Source: Paludibacteraceae bacterium
GTDB taxonomy: Bacteria > Bacteroidota > Bacteroidia > Bacteroidales > Paludibacteraceae
Assembly (NCBI GenBank): GCA_016285885.1
Contig: JAEERP010000009.1
Location: 58,706-122,705 of the forward strand
DNA length: 64,000 nucleotides
Direction: 5' to 3'
Under the pieces are notes generated by a model that saw only the letters and a list, made by a program, of their open reading frames with translations, was not told the origin of the DNA and made no database searches. Each line of letters opens with the position of its first letter. Positions within the stretch are counted from its first letter, which is position 1. Both the position numbers and the translations under genes were made by a program. Positions 17,835-27,600 of this stretch are shown here, one piece after another.

Positions 17835-18767
17835 ATGAGAAAAATCATCGGTGTCGGGGAGACTGTTTTCGACATTCTGTTTAAAGAAGACCAACCTGTG
17901 AGTGCTAAACCCGGAGGATCGGTCTATAATGCGCTAATATCTTTGGGTAGACTGGGCATGGAGGCTGTCTTCATCAGTGAGATCGGGAACGATCGTATTG
18001 GTATGATAATTAGGGATTTCCTTGATAAGAACAATGTAAAGACGGATTACATCTATTCTTTCGATAGGGGGAAGACTCCTTTGGCCTTGGCCTTCTTGGA
18101 TGAGAGGCAAAACGCTGATTATCTCTTTTACAAGGATTATCCACACGATAGATTGGATTATATCATGCCGGACATCCAGGCGGATGATATCCTGATGATC
18201 GGTTCTTACTTCGCGCTGAACCCTGTCTTGCATGATAAATTGGTGGATCTGCTGGATTACGCGAAGGCTAAGAAGGCGATCATCTACTATGACGTGAATT
18301 TCCGTAAGTCGCATATCAATGATGTGCGCCATTTGATGCCGACCATCCTCGACAACTTCGAGTATGCGGACATCATAAAGGGTTCGGATGAGGATTTCCT
18401 GAACATCTATGGTGAGACGGGCGCGGAACAGATCTATAACGACCATGTGAGCTTCTACTCCAAGAACTTCATCTATACGCTTGGGGAGAAGGGGGCGCAT
18501 CTCTTCGGCGAGAAGTTCAGCAAGAACTACCCAGGAAATGCGATCACACCTGTCAGCACGGTGGGTGCGGGCGATAACTTCAACGCGGGAATCATCTATG
18601 GCCTTATCAAGGAGAATGTGACGCTGGAGGACCTGAAGAATGGGTTGAGCAGTAAACAATGGGACGCTATCGTTCGTTGTGCGATAGACTTCTCTTCGTA
18701 TGTCTGCACCACGTTGGAGAACTATATTACCCCTGAGTACGCGAATCAATATATCTCGAAAAAATAA
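17835..18767 (+). CDS. PfkB family carbohydrate kinase
   Basis: A 310-residue ribokinase-fold sugar kinase. The N-terminal glycine pair lies in AKPGGSVYNALISLGRLG (about 28-45), and the catalytic GAGDNFNAG motif is near residues 248-256, with the Asp acting as base. The residues that would pick fructose, ribose or another sugar are not diagnostic, so the substrate is open. Length is normal. It sits 4 bases after the DUF6242 lipoprotein and 27 bases before pyrE. Confidence 0.9.
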   Translation: MRKIIGVGETVFDILFKEDQPVSAKPGGSVYNALISLGRLGMEAVFISEIGNDRIGMIIRDFLDKNNVKTDYIYSFDRGKTPLALAFLDERQNADYLFYKDYPHDRLDYIMPDIQADDILMIGSYFALNPVLHDKLVDLLDYAKAKKAIIYYDVNFRKSHINDVRHLMPTILDNFEYADIIKGSDEDFLNIYGETGAEQIYNDHVSFYSKNFIYTLGEKGAHLFGEKFSKNYPGNAITPVSTVGAGDNFNAGIIYGLIKENVTLEDLKNGLSSKQWDAIVRCAIDFSSYVCTTLENYITPEYANQYISKK

Positions 18768-18794
18768 ATAATACAACTAATAAACTGAAACGAT

Positions 18795-19427
18795 ATGAGC
18801 AATGTTCAAAATCTGATCGCTGAGAAACTGCTTGGCATCAAGGCTGTCAAGGTTCAGCCTTCTTCTCCTTTCACATGGGCTTCCGGATGGAAATCTCCTA
18901 TTTACTGCGATAACCGCAAGACGTTGGCTTATCCTGAAATCCGTACGCTCATCAAGGAGGAATTGGCGAACATCGTTCGTGAGAAATACAAGGACGTGGA
19001 GGTGGTCGCAGGTGTTGCGACGGGCGCCATCGCCCAGGGTGTGCTGGTCGCTGAATTACTCGGCAAGCCTTTCATCTATGTGCGTTCTTCTCCAAAAGAT
19101 CATGGTATGGGTAATATCATCGAGGGCGAGTTGAAGGCTGGACAAAAGGTGGTTGTCATCGAGGACCTTATCTCTACGGGCGGTAGCAGCTTGAAGGCTG
19201 TCAACGCTCTTCGCGAGGCGGGCGCTCAGGTGCTCGGTATGGTGGCTATCTTCACTTACGGATTCCCTTTGGCGGCTAACCAATTCGCAGACGCTAAGGT
19301 GGAATTGACAACCCTCTCCAACTATGAGGCTGTGTTGCAACACCTCTTGGACACGAAGTGCATCGGAGAGAATGAAATGGCTACTTTGAAGGAATGGAGA
19401 AAGAGCCCGGACACTTGGGGTAAATAA
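18795..19427 (+). CDS. pyrE: Orotate phosphoribosyltransferase
   Basis: A 210-residue enzyme of pyrimidine synthesis that converts orotate and PRPP to OMP. The PRPP-binding motif VVVIEDLISTGGSS is at about residues 116-129. The flexible-loop lysines and the N-terminal SPFTWASGWKSP substrate loop are present, as is VAGVATGAIAQG. Length is typical. It lies in the housekeeping run, followed after 11 bases by a small SRPBCC protein. Confidence 0.97.
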   Translation: MSNVQNLIAEKLLGIKAVKVQPSSPFTWASGWKSPIYCDNRKTLAYPEIRTLIKEELANIVREKYKDVEVVAGVATGAIAQGVLVAELLGKPFIYVRSSPKDHGMGNIIEGELKAGQKVVVIEDLISTGGSSLKAVNALREAGAQVLGMVAIFTYGFPLAANQFADAKVELTTLSNYEAVLQHLLDTKCIGENEMATLKEWRKSPDTWGK

Positions 19428-19438
19428 ATTTTTACGAT

Positions 19439-19858
19439 ATGACAACGATAGAGAGTACAATTACTAAGTCTTCATACAGCGACGAGAAAATTTTTAGCGT
19501 CATCTCTGACCTTAGGAATTTGGAGAGGCTCAAGGATAAGCTTCCTCAGGATAAGGTGCAGAATGTCTCATTCGACGCTGATAGCTGCTCATTCGATATA
19601 CCTCCATTGGGTCAGGTGAGCTTGAGAATCATCGAGCGGGAACCGAACAAGACCATCAAGTTCGGGTCGGACCAATCGCCTATCGCTTTTAACCTCTGGA
19701 TTCAGCTGAAGTCTGTCGCCGAGGATGATACGCGCATCAAGGTGACCTTGAAGGCTGAGATCAATATGATGATTAAGATGATGGTGGAGAAACCTATCAA
19801 GGAGATGTTGAATAAGATGGCTGAGATGTTGGCGGCGTTGCCGTACGACGAACTATAG
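19439..19858 (+). CDS. SRPBCC (START-like) family protein
   Basis: A 139-residue cytoplasmic protein with the order of strands and the long C-terminal helix of the SRPBCC/polyketide-cyclase fold (IESTITKSS near the start; IKEMLNKMAEML near the end). Members bind hydrophobic ligands or act in cofactor or lipid processing; no ligand can be named here. It follows pyrE by 11 bases and is the last gene before a strong terminator. Confidence 0.75.
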   Translation: MTTIESTITKSSYSDEKIFSVISDLRNLERLKDKLPQDKVQNVSFDADSCSFDIPPLGQVSLRIIEREPNKTIKFGSDQSPIAFNLWIQLKSVAEDDTRIKVTLKAEINMMIKMMVEKPIKEMLNKMAEMLAALPYDEL

Positions 19859-19882
19859 CCGAAGGTTATTATAAGCAACAAT

Positions 19883-19919
19883 GAGGGCATATCCTTTACG
19901 GGTGTGCCCTCTGTTTTTT
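19883..19919 (+). terminator. Terminator of the pyrE transcript
   Basis: A 9-bp stem GAGGGCATA / TGTGCCCTC (19883-19911, one T-G pair) followed by TGTTTTTT, 24 bases after the SRPBCC stop codon. Confidence 0.85.
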
Positions 19920-19935
19920 CTACCGTGAGCGCATG

Positions 19936-20853
19936 TTAGTCTTTGGTTGCCTCTTCGCCTTTTTTCTTCCCTTTGTATTCAGCCATTATCATGCCTGTTA
20001 CGATGGAGATCGCTCCGAGGATGGCTACCCATGTGATGCGTTCGTTCAGGGCGATCATCGCGGTGATGATTGTGACCAATGGTATGGCGTAGATGTAATT
20101 GGAGGCTAATACGGTCCCTAACTCCCTCAGAACAAGATTCCATACCAGATAGCCGAACAACGATGACAGCAGGGCTAACAGCAGGAAATTGACAATGACG
20201 ACAGGAACCTTGATATTGTCCCATGGGATAGGGGTCTGGTCCGCCAGCAGCAAGGGTATGGCCGTCAAACAACTGTAGAAGAAGATTTTCCTGGTGATGA
20301 ATAGGGAAGAGTATTTGGTGTGTAACTGCTTTATGCTGATGGAATAGAGGGTCCATACGATCGCCGCCCCTAGTGCGAGCAGATCTCCTTTGGGCGATAG
20401 GTGCAGGTACAGATGACCATTCAGCACGACGAGTACCATCCCGACGAATGTCAGCAGCGAACCGATTATTTGCCGCTTATTCAGCCGCTCTTTCTTGTCA
20501 AGCAGGCTGATGACGATAAGAATCAGCAGTGGATTGGTGCAAACGATGAGCGATACGTTCGATGAAGGCGAGTAGGTGAGGGCGGTGTTCTCTAACCAGA
20601 AATAGAGCGTTCCTCCCATGATGCCTCCTAAAAATAGGAAGAACTCGTCCCTCTTGTCCTTGGCGAACATCGTGTCGTGCGATAGTATCAGAAGGAGAAG
20701 GTAGGTGAAGATGAAACGGACCACAAATATGAATATGGCGGAAAACTCATAATCGAGCAATATCTTGGTGGATACGAAACTTGTTCCCCAAAAGATGATC
20801 GTCACAATTGCCATCAAATGCCAGAAATTCCGCCCTCTATCGTTCTTCCCCAT
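19936..20853 (-). CDS. EamA/DMT superfamily transporter
   Basis: A 305-residue inner-membrane protein with ten hydrophobic segments arranged as two EamA repeats (about 10-140 and 155-290). The family exports or takes up metabolites; the substrate cannot be read from sequence. The second repeat ends in a typical NERITWVAILGAISIVTGM motif. A Lys-rich tail (EYKGKKKGEE) follows. The gene begins 15 bases after the stop of the Rieske-like lipoprotein gene, so the two probably share a transcript. Confidence 0.85.
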   Translation of the reverse strand: MGKNDRGRNFWHLMAIVTIIFWGTSFVSTKILLDYEFSAIFIFVVRFIFTYLLLLILSHDTMFAKDKRDEFFLFLGGIMGGTLYFWLENTALTYSPSSNVSLIVCTNPLLILIVISLLDKKERLNKRQIIGSLLTFVGMVLVVLNGHLYLHLSPKGDLLALGAAIVWTLYSISIKQLHTKYSSLFITRKIFFYSCLTAIPLLLADQTPIPWDNIKVPVVIVNFLLLALLSSLFGYLVWNLVLRELGTVLASNYIYAIPLVTIITAMIALNERITWVAILGAISIVTGMIMAEYKGKKKGEEATKD

Positions 20854-20868
20854 AACCTACGAATCCAA

Positions 20869-21315
20869 TTAATTGGTTACGATAATATACTCCCCCGTAT
20901 CGCGGATGTTCCTATACGTTCGGAGGGGAATCTTCGAATCTCCACTGACGGAGTTGCCCACACCATATGACAGGTCATATTTCGCACCACATAATGGGCA
21001 GGTGGCGTAAGGCATTTTGATATCCAGTGGATTCATGTGGGATTTGTCGACCGGACAGGCCAGGTCGCAACAGCCCAGTTTCCCCTCTAAGTCGCGAAAA
21101 ATCGCCAATCCACCGAAACCTAACTTGAAATTGGATGGATAGAGCCCATTGTATTCGTATATGACTGCATGGTTGGGCGTCCGTAGCTCGTTGTATTCGC
21201 TCGTACGGGTCTTCACGTAGACTTCACTGCTAGGGATGGACGATTCTTCGTCCTTGCATGAGAAAAAGACGAATAACGCGATCGCTGGGAATAAGCATGT
21301 GGTGAACTTCTTCAT
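20869..21315 (-). CDS. Rieske-like lipoprotein with altered metal ligands
   Basis: A protein of about 148 residues with a lipoprotein signal (MKKFTTCLFPAIALFVFFSC). The mature domain ends in the Rieske-like order CPVDKSH ... CPLCGAKYDL. Classic Rieske sites read CxH and CxxH; here the second motif is CPLC, with Cys in place of His, and the first keeps only its Cys. It may bind zinc or no metal, or use a different cluster. Two ATGs are possible (21321 and 21315); the -7 box at 21334-21341 is compatible with both. It is probably co-transcribed with the DMT transporter. Confidence 0.7.
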   Translation of the reverse strand: MKKFTTCLFPAIALFVFFSCKDEESSIPSSEVYVKTRTSEYNELRTPNHAVIYEYNGLYPSNFKLGFGGLAIFRDLEGKLGCCDLACPVDKSHMNPLDIKMPYATCPLCGAKYDLSYGVGNSVSGDSKIPLRTYRNIRDTGEYIIVTN

Positions 21316-21333
21316 TGCCATCAATGTTTACTG

Positions 21334-21341
21334 CAAAGTTA
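21334..21341 (-). promoter_or_regulatory. -7 box (TAACTTTG) of the Rieske-like lipoprotein gene
   Basis: CAAAGTTA on plus equals TAACTTTG on minus, a consensus -7 box 13-19 bases before the possible start codons. No clear -33 TTG. Confidence 0.5.
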
Positions 21342-21496
21342 CGAACTATTTCCATAAAATCGCTCTTGTTCCTATTTTTCTGGCCTATCGTATTGTTTCG
21401 CAAGTATATCTTTCCCTCTGTGCTTTCTTTCGTGTGGTGTGTGGTGTCGATGCACTGATTTTTGCTTAAATGGAACTGATTCCATGGATCTTTCCG

Positions 21497-21504
21497 TATA
21501 TTTG
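21497..21504 (+). promoter_or_regulatory. -7 box (TATATTTG) of the L,D-transpeptidase-like gene
   Basis: TATATTTG lies inside the longest reading frame and 38 bases before the ATG at 21542, which supports the internal start. Confidence 0.5.
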
Positions 21505-21541
21505 CCCGATACAATATCTCGAACATACACCTGATGTCAGA

Positions 21542-22201
21542 ATGAAAATGGTTAGACGCATATTCTTAGGGATTATGATCATAATCCTTTTGGTGGCGGG
21601 AGTCAGCTTTGCCTTGCATCAGTACAAGCGTATTCCGCCACGTGCCGCCTCCCCTGTTTACGCCCTGGCGAAGGAGAAAGCGACCTCCCTTAAGCGTTAT
21701 GCCTCCCGAAATGGCTATGATACGAGTCATTGTTTTCTGGTGGATTATTCCCTCCCCTCTGGCACGCCAAGGTTCTTTATCTGGGATTTCGCCACTTCGA
21801 GGATTGAGTACTCGGATTATTGCATGCATGGTCCAGGGAAGGGAAGTACTGCTAGTACGCCTGTTTTCAGCAACGAGATAGGTAGCAATTGTTCCTCGTT
21901 GGGAAGATTTGCGATCCGGAAAAATAGATATGGCAAAACGTTAGGGGTTAATCGTAGTCGCTTGATGATTGGCTTGGATAATACGAACAGCAATGCCCAA
22001 AGGCGGGGCATTATGATTCATGACGCCCGCTTCCTTGATGCTCAGCTCTTCCTGCCTTGTCGTTACATCCCCCTGAACGAAGCCTCCTGCTCGGGTTGCG
22101 TGACGGTTACCACGGAGGGTTTCAAGAAAGCCAAGGAGATAATTGCCAATTCATCCAAGGAGATCCTTTTGTGGGCCTATTGCGAGGGAGAGGAGAGATA
22201 A
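21542..22201 (+). CDS. Murein L,D-transpeptidase catalytic domain protein (YkuD_2-like)
   Basis: A 219-residue protein with one N-terminal membrane anchor (RRIFLGIMIIILLVAGVSFAL) and a periplasmic domain. Motifs fit the L,D-transpeptidase-like family: HGPGKGS, FSNEIGSNCSSLG, RGIMIHDARF and SCSGCVTVT, the last holding the likely catalytic Cys. It may cross-link or trim peptidoglycan stems. The frame is open from 21470, but a -7 box at 21497-21504 makes the ATG at 21542 the better start. It stands alone, divergent from the Rieske-like lipoprotein gene. Confidence 0.8.
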   Translation: MKMVRRIFLGIMIIILLVAGVSFALHQYKRIPPRAASPVYALAKEKATSLKRYASRNGYDTSHCFLVDYSLPSGTPRFFIWDFATSRIEYSDYCMHGPGKGSTASTPVFSNEIGSNCSSLGRFAIRKNRYGKTLGVNRSRLMIGLDNTNSNAQRRGIMIHDARFLDAQLFLPCRYIPLNEASCSGCVTVTTEGFKKAKEIIANSSKEILLWAYCEGEER

Positions 22202-22269
22202 CTGTTCATTCCACTCCCAACCGCACAATGGCCACTAGCGCATAAGAGAAATTCGGTCAAATCTCTTCC

Positions 22270-22926
22270 TTACTTCTCGCACACTCCCCAAATCATTGCG
22301 TTGTCTGTGTGGATCTCTACTTTTGCATACTTTTCTGTGAGGATCTGTCGCACCTCCTCTTCGGTTTGGAATGGGGCGGTGAACCACCCTTTAGGGGCAA
22401 GGATATGACTCACCAGCCAATCGGCACGGCGCAACTTGCCTTGCACGTAGAAGGAAAAGATGAATTTGCCTCCTTTTTTTAGCACTCGACACGTTTCGTC
22501 AAAAGCCTTTAGTTTGTCAGGAAAGGCATGAAATCCGTTCATGCTCATCACCAGATCGATGCTTTGCGCTTCGTATGGCAGGGCACCCACATCTCCTTGC
22601 TGTAGGGTGATGTGGTCATATCCCTCTATTCGTTTCTGTGCTTGTCGCAACATATCCTCGCTATAATCCAGGCAGAAGATTTTGGCATTGTTGAGCCTCT
22701 TCCATTGCGTGGAGGTGAAGACGAGGGTGCCACAAGGGACGTCTAAGATCGTGCCACTGAACCCTTCTGGAATGTAGGAGAGCATTTGATGTGCGATTGC
22801 TACATCATCAGTGCCTCCCCAGAATAATTTCATATACGCTTTGGAAAGGATATTGTCTTGCGTCAGGACTCTATCGTAAAAGCTTTTGGAGTCGTGGTAA
22901 GCATCCTTTATTTTGTCTTTTTGCAT
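22270..22926 (-). CDS. Class I SAM-dependent methyltransferase
   Basis: A 218-residue cytoplasmic protein with motif I as LDVPCGTL (about 68-75), motif post-I CLDYSEDML, motif II GDVGALPYEAQSIDLV, and the FSFYVQGKLRRADWL region. It transfers a methyl group from SAM; the acceptor cannot be named. The frame is open from 22992, but a -7 box (22957-22964) and an operator lie inside that extension, so MQKDKI at 22926 is the start. Its operator is almost the same as that of the ZIP transporter gene, which hints at metal-linked control. Confidence 0.85.
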   Translation of the reverse strand: MQKDKIKDAYHDSKSFYDRVLTQDNILSKAYMKLFWGGTDDVAIAHQMLSYIPEGFSGTILDVPCGTLVFTSTQWKRLNNAKIFCLDYSEDMLRQAQKRIEGYDHITLQQGDVGALPYEAQSIDLVMSMNGFHAFPDKLKAFDETCRVLKKGGKFIFSFYVQGKLRRADWLVSHILAPKGWFTAPFQTEEEVRQILTEKYAKVEIHTDNAMIWGVCEK

Positions 22927-22956
22927 ATCAACTATTATTGGTTTATTGTTTCTATG

Positions 22957-22991
22957 CAAATGTATGAAAGAGGGGATGCAACTGGGTTGCA
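22957..22991 (-). promoter_or_regulatory. -7 box and TGCAA-N5-TTGCA operator of the methyltransferase gene
   Basis: CAAATGTA on plus (22957-22964) is TACATTTG on minus, a consensus -7 box. Twelve bases upstream lies the inverted repeat TGCAACTGGGTTGCA (22977-22991), covering the -33 zone. The same arrangement with one base changed precedes the ZIP gene. Confidence 0.65.
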
Positions 22992-23012
22992 AATGTGTGT
23001 TGGGAGGATGGA

Positions 23013-23348
23013 TTACTCCGGCACATAAATAATCTCCCCATTCTCCAATTGATAGGCGACGCCCACCTTCTTTCCTCTTTTCCCCTCAGATGGATTTGAT
23101 TCATCGGTGGCGGTGTATCGGTTGATTTTACCACCCTCCTTGGTGATGATCTCCATGTTCTCCTTCCCAGGATTTTTCACCATCGTATAATTCTCTTGGC
23201 TGAATATCTCCGTCATATTATACCTTGCGACCAAAGCGACCATCAAGGCTACGGCAAAGACCATAGCCACATCGAAAAGATTGCTGACGACACTCATCGG
23301 ATCGTCGTCTTCGCCCATGCTCATTCTCCTTCGGTTATTTCTTCTCAT
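23013..23348 (-). CDS. hmuV: HmuV-like DUF2149 membrane protein
   Basis: A 111-residue protein with one membrane segment (about 24-44) after an Arg-rich start, then a periplasmic domain with IITKEGGKINRY. This is the DUF2149 pattern, the last gene of hmuYRSTUV loci, comparable in position to ExbD/TolR partners of a proton channel. It overlaps hmuU by 14 bases and is the last gene of the operon. Function is by analogy: coupling proton flow to the CobN-like HmuS. Confidence 0.8.
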   Translation of the reverse strand: MRRNNRRRMSMGEDDDPMSVVSNLFDVAMVFAVALMVALVARYNMTEIFSQENYTMVKNPGKENMEIITKEGGKINRYTATDESNPSEGKRGKKVGVAYQLENGEIIYVPE

Positions 23349-23937
23349 GGCACTCTTTGATTAAGTCTGATAAATATTCCAGGTCGGCCAAGTCTTGGGC
23401 ATACCAGTTTTGCTTGAACTGTTTCGTGATGAATCCTATCGCACTCGACGCCAATCCCACAACGGTGGTGGCGAAAGCTACCTGCATATTGTAGGCCATG
23501 GAGGCGATGTCACCGGAAGAGAGTCCCACCAAGGCTGGTCCCATTGGTATCAACGTACCCATCAATCCCAACATAGGACCCATTTTCAAAAGCAGATTGG
23601 ATGGATACAACTCTCTTTGCGTCATGATTTCATAATTATCAACTAGGTGACGCACCTTCGCTTGACTATCATGGTTCTCTGCCATCTCTTTGATACAATC
23701 AATGAACGGAGAGTGCTTTGCGTCAGGAAGCAACGTCTTCCACTCCTCCACATTCTGCGATGTCATACGCTGAATGACTGTGCGGAACTCCTTGCGCACC
23801 TTTTTTATGGAGATATATTGTCCGAAGAAACTTCCCAACAGCAGAAGCGCACGGATAAACAAAACGATTAAAAGGATGACAACGGGAACCAACAGTCCTG
23901 TTGCGATCCAATACAGCATGTCTGAAATATAATGCAT
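23335..23937 (-). CDS. hmuU: HmuU-like MotA/TolQ/ExbB proton-channel protein
   Basis: A 200-residue membrane protein. Segments lie at about 9-36, 122-142 and 152-172, with the conserved ExbB/TolQ motif LLKMGPMLGLMGTLIPMGPALVGLSSGD and a second AYNMQVAFATTVVGL. It would form a proton channel in the inner membrane that energises the periplasmic HmuS. It starts 47 bases after hmuT ends. Confidence 0.88.
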   Translation of the reverse strand: MHYISDMLYWIATGLLVPVVILLIVLFIRALLLLGSFFGQYISIKKVRKEFRTVIQRMTSQNVEEWKTLLPDAKHSPFIDCIKEMAENHDSQAKVRHLVDNYEIMTQRELYPSNLLLKMGPMLGLMGTLIPMGPALVGLSSGDIASMAYNMQVAFATTVVGLASSAIGFITKQFKQNWYAQDLADLEYLSDLIKECHEKK

Positions 23938-23984
23938 ATCCTATCTGGTTTTGTGGGACGAACATGCGCCCCTTAGTTAATTAT

Positions 23985-24680
23985 TTATGATTTTTTTCGC
24001 TTGAATATTCTTTTCAATTCGTAGAGGACAAGGCCTATGAGCGCACCCGACAACATCACGCAGCTGGTTTCCAACAAGGCTCGCCAACTCACATTGTCGG
24101 TTGCCTCCACCGCTGTCCTTCCGTTGACCGTGGCGACTACCGCCAAGATGGCTAACAGAAGGTTGCAAAGGAACAATACCTCCAGCCTGATTTCCCGCTC
24201 TGGCAATAAATATCGGAAGCCGAAAGTCAGCAGAGGAACCAATATGGCAATGACTGCCGCCATGCTCCATGATATGGTACTGAAAGAGACTCCTGGAAAC
24301 TTGAAGATGACGGAGACCAAAGCGGAGAAGATAACGGGGAAGATCATGAACCCCGGTATCCATTTGACCACCTGATAACATATCTTGCTTGCCTTTTTTC
24401 TTCCGCCTCCGCTTCCGACACGCACATCCATAACGCAAAAAATGACCTGCACCATCACATCTAAGGTGATGATGACTGCCGTATCCTGCATGAGTGTCGG
24501 ATTGGAAAGCCAGTCGCTTATCTGCGACTTCGATTGCTCGATGGCGACAGGCCAGATCAGCCCTGTGAAGATCAGTAGCAGGACGCTGATTCCTACCCAC
24601 TCTTTGGGAGAGTGGAAGGTTTGCTTCAGCAAAAAAGTGAAGCAAACCAGCATCATGATGATTAATACGACCGTCTCCAT
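23985..24680 (-). CDS. hmuT: HmuT-like polytopic membrane protein
   Basis: A 231-residue protein with six or seven hydrophobic segments and a Lys-rich C terminus (LKRIFKRKKS). It has no motif that reveals a reaction. Its place between the CobN-like hmuS and the hmuU channel gene matches hmuT in Porphyromonas and Bacteroides loci, where its role is not known. It begins one base after the hmuS stop codon, so translation is probably coupled. Confidence 0.75.
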   Translation of the reverse strand: METVVLIIMMLVCFTFLLKQTFHSPKEWVGISVLLLIFTGLIWPVAIEQSKSQISDWLSNPTLMQDTAVIITLDVMVQVIFCVMDVRVGSGGGRKKASKICYQVVKWIPGFMIFPVIFSALVSVIFKFPGVSFSTISWSMAAVIAILVPLLTFGFRYLLPEREIRLEVLFLCNLLLAILAVVATVNGRTAVEATDNVSWRALLETSCVMLSGALIGLVLYELKRIFKRKKS

Positions 24681-24681
24681 T

Positions 24682-27600
24682 CTATTCTTGATTCATCTTC
24701 CGTCTTCTGCGGATAAGCAATAATAACACGACGAAGGAGAGGACAACAAAAGCACCTACCACCACACCATTGATTTTCACATGGCTCTCGTTGGTCTCTT
24801 GCAACGTATCTTTCTTCATCACTATGTTTTTTCCATCGCTCTTTTCACGAATCTGTTGGATCTCTTTCTTGTAGGATGATGATTTCTCTTCTGGTGCGTG
24901 GGATGCGATGAATTGCTGCAGTTTCGCATTGTTGCATACGAATCCAGAGCAGGACGGTTTGTATTTCTCCACCAAATCCGTATGCAGTTTCGCCACTTCG
25001 GCTAATTGCTCTTGCGTGGCTTTCCACATGCCTTTGCGTGCGGACTCCATCATCACGGCGGACATCTCCTCCAAGGCGGCTGGATTCTTCTTCTCGAAAA
25101 ACTCCTGTACGCCCAACTGATGTTTGTCTTTGACATAAACATCATAGATTTCGTCCCACATCTCATTGTCAATGGCAGCTGGTTTCATCACATTCCAACC
25201 ATACGTGTTGGTGATGATTTCAGAGAACTCACCTGCTGAACTGGCGCCTCCCTTCATCTTCTCTTTGATATAGGTGGGGTTGAAGATTGTGGTGCGGCTC
25301 TCTATGCCAATCGCCTCTTTCACCTCCTGCATCCTCATGCGGTTATGGTTCCGATAATCACTCATATAGGCATCTGGATCTTTCCCCGTCACGTTACGGA
25401 CAGCTAAGTTCATGCCACCCATAAATTCATAGACATGGTCCAAACTTAATGCGCCCCACGTATTGCTCTGGCGAGGCTGAACCACCACATCCGTACGGGT
25501 AAGGGCCGCCTCGAACGCTGCTTGACGGAAAACCTCCCAATTCTTCTCCGAGCCGTAGAACGCACCCATATTGTGCAGATAGACATCCGCTATCTCTTTT
25601 TCCGACTCCCAACGGTCGCCGGCCGTCACCATTCCTTGTATGCCTGTTCCATACCCTCCGTTTTGTGCGCCAAAGACACGGTAGGTGGATATTTCTCTCG
25701 CCTCCTTAGGTGTGATGCCCTTCTCGACTAACACACGTTCGGATTCGACGACGCCCTCTTTCACGTAGTTGTCATACATATCGTCTGATGCCGATGAAGC
25801 CATCTCGACCGCACGATTCAACAAGAACAATCTTGATGCGGCAATGTCCCGCAACTGACCGCTGGTTTGAACCACCACATCAATACGTGGACGACCCAGA
25901 TCTTTGGAAGGAATCAGTCGCAGGTCAGTCACCCTGCCGAAAGCGTCCCGCAAAGGCTCCACGCCCAGCATATAGAACGCTTGTGCAATGGTGGCACCCT
26001 CCGTTTCAATGAATTCTCCGCTCCATAGCGTATAGCTGACCTTCCTTGGAATGGAGTCGTGATGTCTCTTCTTGTACATCTCTATTGTATTATCTGCCAA
26101 TGCTTTCGCCTTCTCCCAAGCATCAACCGAAGGAGTGTTTTCCGCATTGATTCCATATAGGTTTCGACCTGTCATCAATACGTTAGGGTTGACGATAGGA
26201 TCGCCACCAGGAGATGGTGCGGTATATCCTCCGTTCAGGGCATTGACCACCGATTTCAGTTCCTCGGAAGGACTCTCCTTCAATTGCTTTTTGTACAGAT
26301 TCACATTCAGTACAGCCTGTCTGATAGCTAATATCGCACGAGCCAGTTCTTTCTCCTCCTTAGAGAACTCTCTCCGTTTAGGCATCTCCTTCGGTTTTTG
26401 CTCTTGCGGTTTTATCGTATCTTTTTGCGGATGATCCTTCTTTCTCAAAGAGTCTTGTTCCCGCTTATACCACTCTTGACCCTCTTTGATAGCCTTCATC
26501 ATGGCATCAGGATAGAAACCTTTTTGTTCCATTTTCTGGTACTCTTCCTTGGTCATTTGTGGTATGCTCCGATGTCTCATGATGCCTTCTTTCCGCAGTT
26601 CACTCACACTTTTGGTAGGCAAGGTGTCTTTCTTTGCCTTAGCGGAGAACTGTGCTCCCATCGACATCATCATCGCCATCATATCCGGACGATTGCCTTG
26701 CTTCTCGAACTCTTTCGCCATGTTCAGCTCATCTTCTGTGATATTCGCAATGGCGAGAAGGTGTTGGTCATCTCCCAACGAAGGATTTTCTAAAAGATCA
26801 TGTACAATCTTCTTGGCGGCTGTCATGTATTTACGGTCGAACTGTAACTTCTTTTTCTCGAAAGATTCGTCCGCACGTCCTTTCTGTTTATCCACAGCCA
26901 ACAATCCGTAAGCGATAGGATCCACGGCCATGGCATACAAGCTGCTATTGATTCGTTCGGGCTCGTAGGCGACGCCAAGCGTATATAGCTGTCCTACGAT
27001 TTTCTCATTGACCAATTCCTCCGCAAAGGATTCTATTCGTTCAATCTCTTCGGATGCATAAGGTGCTCCGTTTGCGGTGGTGTCTAATCTAAGTTCTCTT
27101 GCAATGCCCAATTCAATCGAGAGGGCACGTACCTTTGCCGCTGTCCTTTTCATATCCTCTTCATTGCCTGTCTCCGCAGCCCTGTCGTAAGAGGAGATGG
27201 ATTCGGTCAGTTGTTGGTAAGTGGTTCGCAGTGCACTCTCCAAGAACGGTGCGGTCAGGTGTGATTGTGTGACTGCGTATGAACGTCTTTTGGCAATCAT
27301 GGCCTCACCCACGTCAGCAATCGTGTAGATGTAGAAGTGAGGCGTGGCTCCGACGAGTCGGTCTGGCCAGTCCAACGACCCCAAAGCGACCTGTTTGCGA
27401 GGTGTGAACTCCAGCGAACCATGTGTTCCGAAGTGAAGAATGGCATCGGCATTGAATTCCTTCTGTGCCCACAAATAGGAGGCGACATAAGCGTATGGAG
27501 GAGCAACATTGGCTCCGTGTACGATCTTGAATGTGTCGGTTCCGGCTGCAGCCATTCCCTGTGGCATAAGGACAACATTGCCAAATCGCAAATATGCCAA

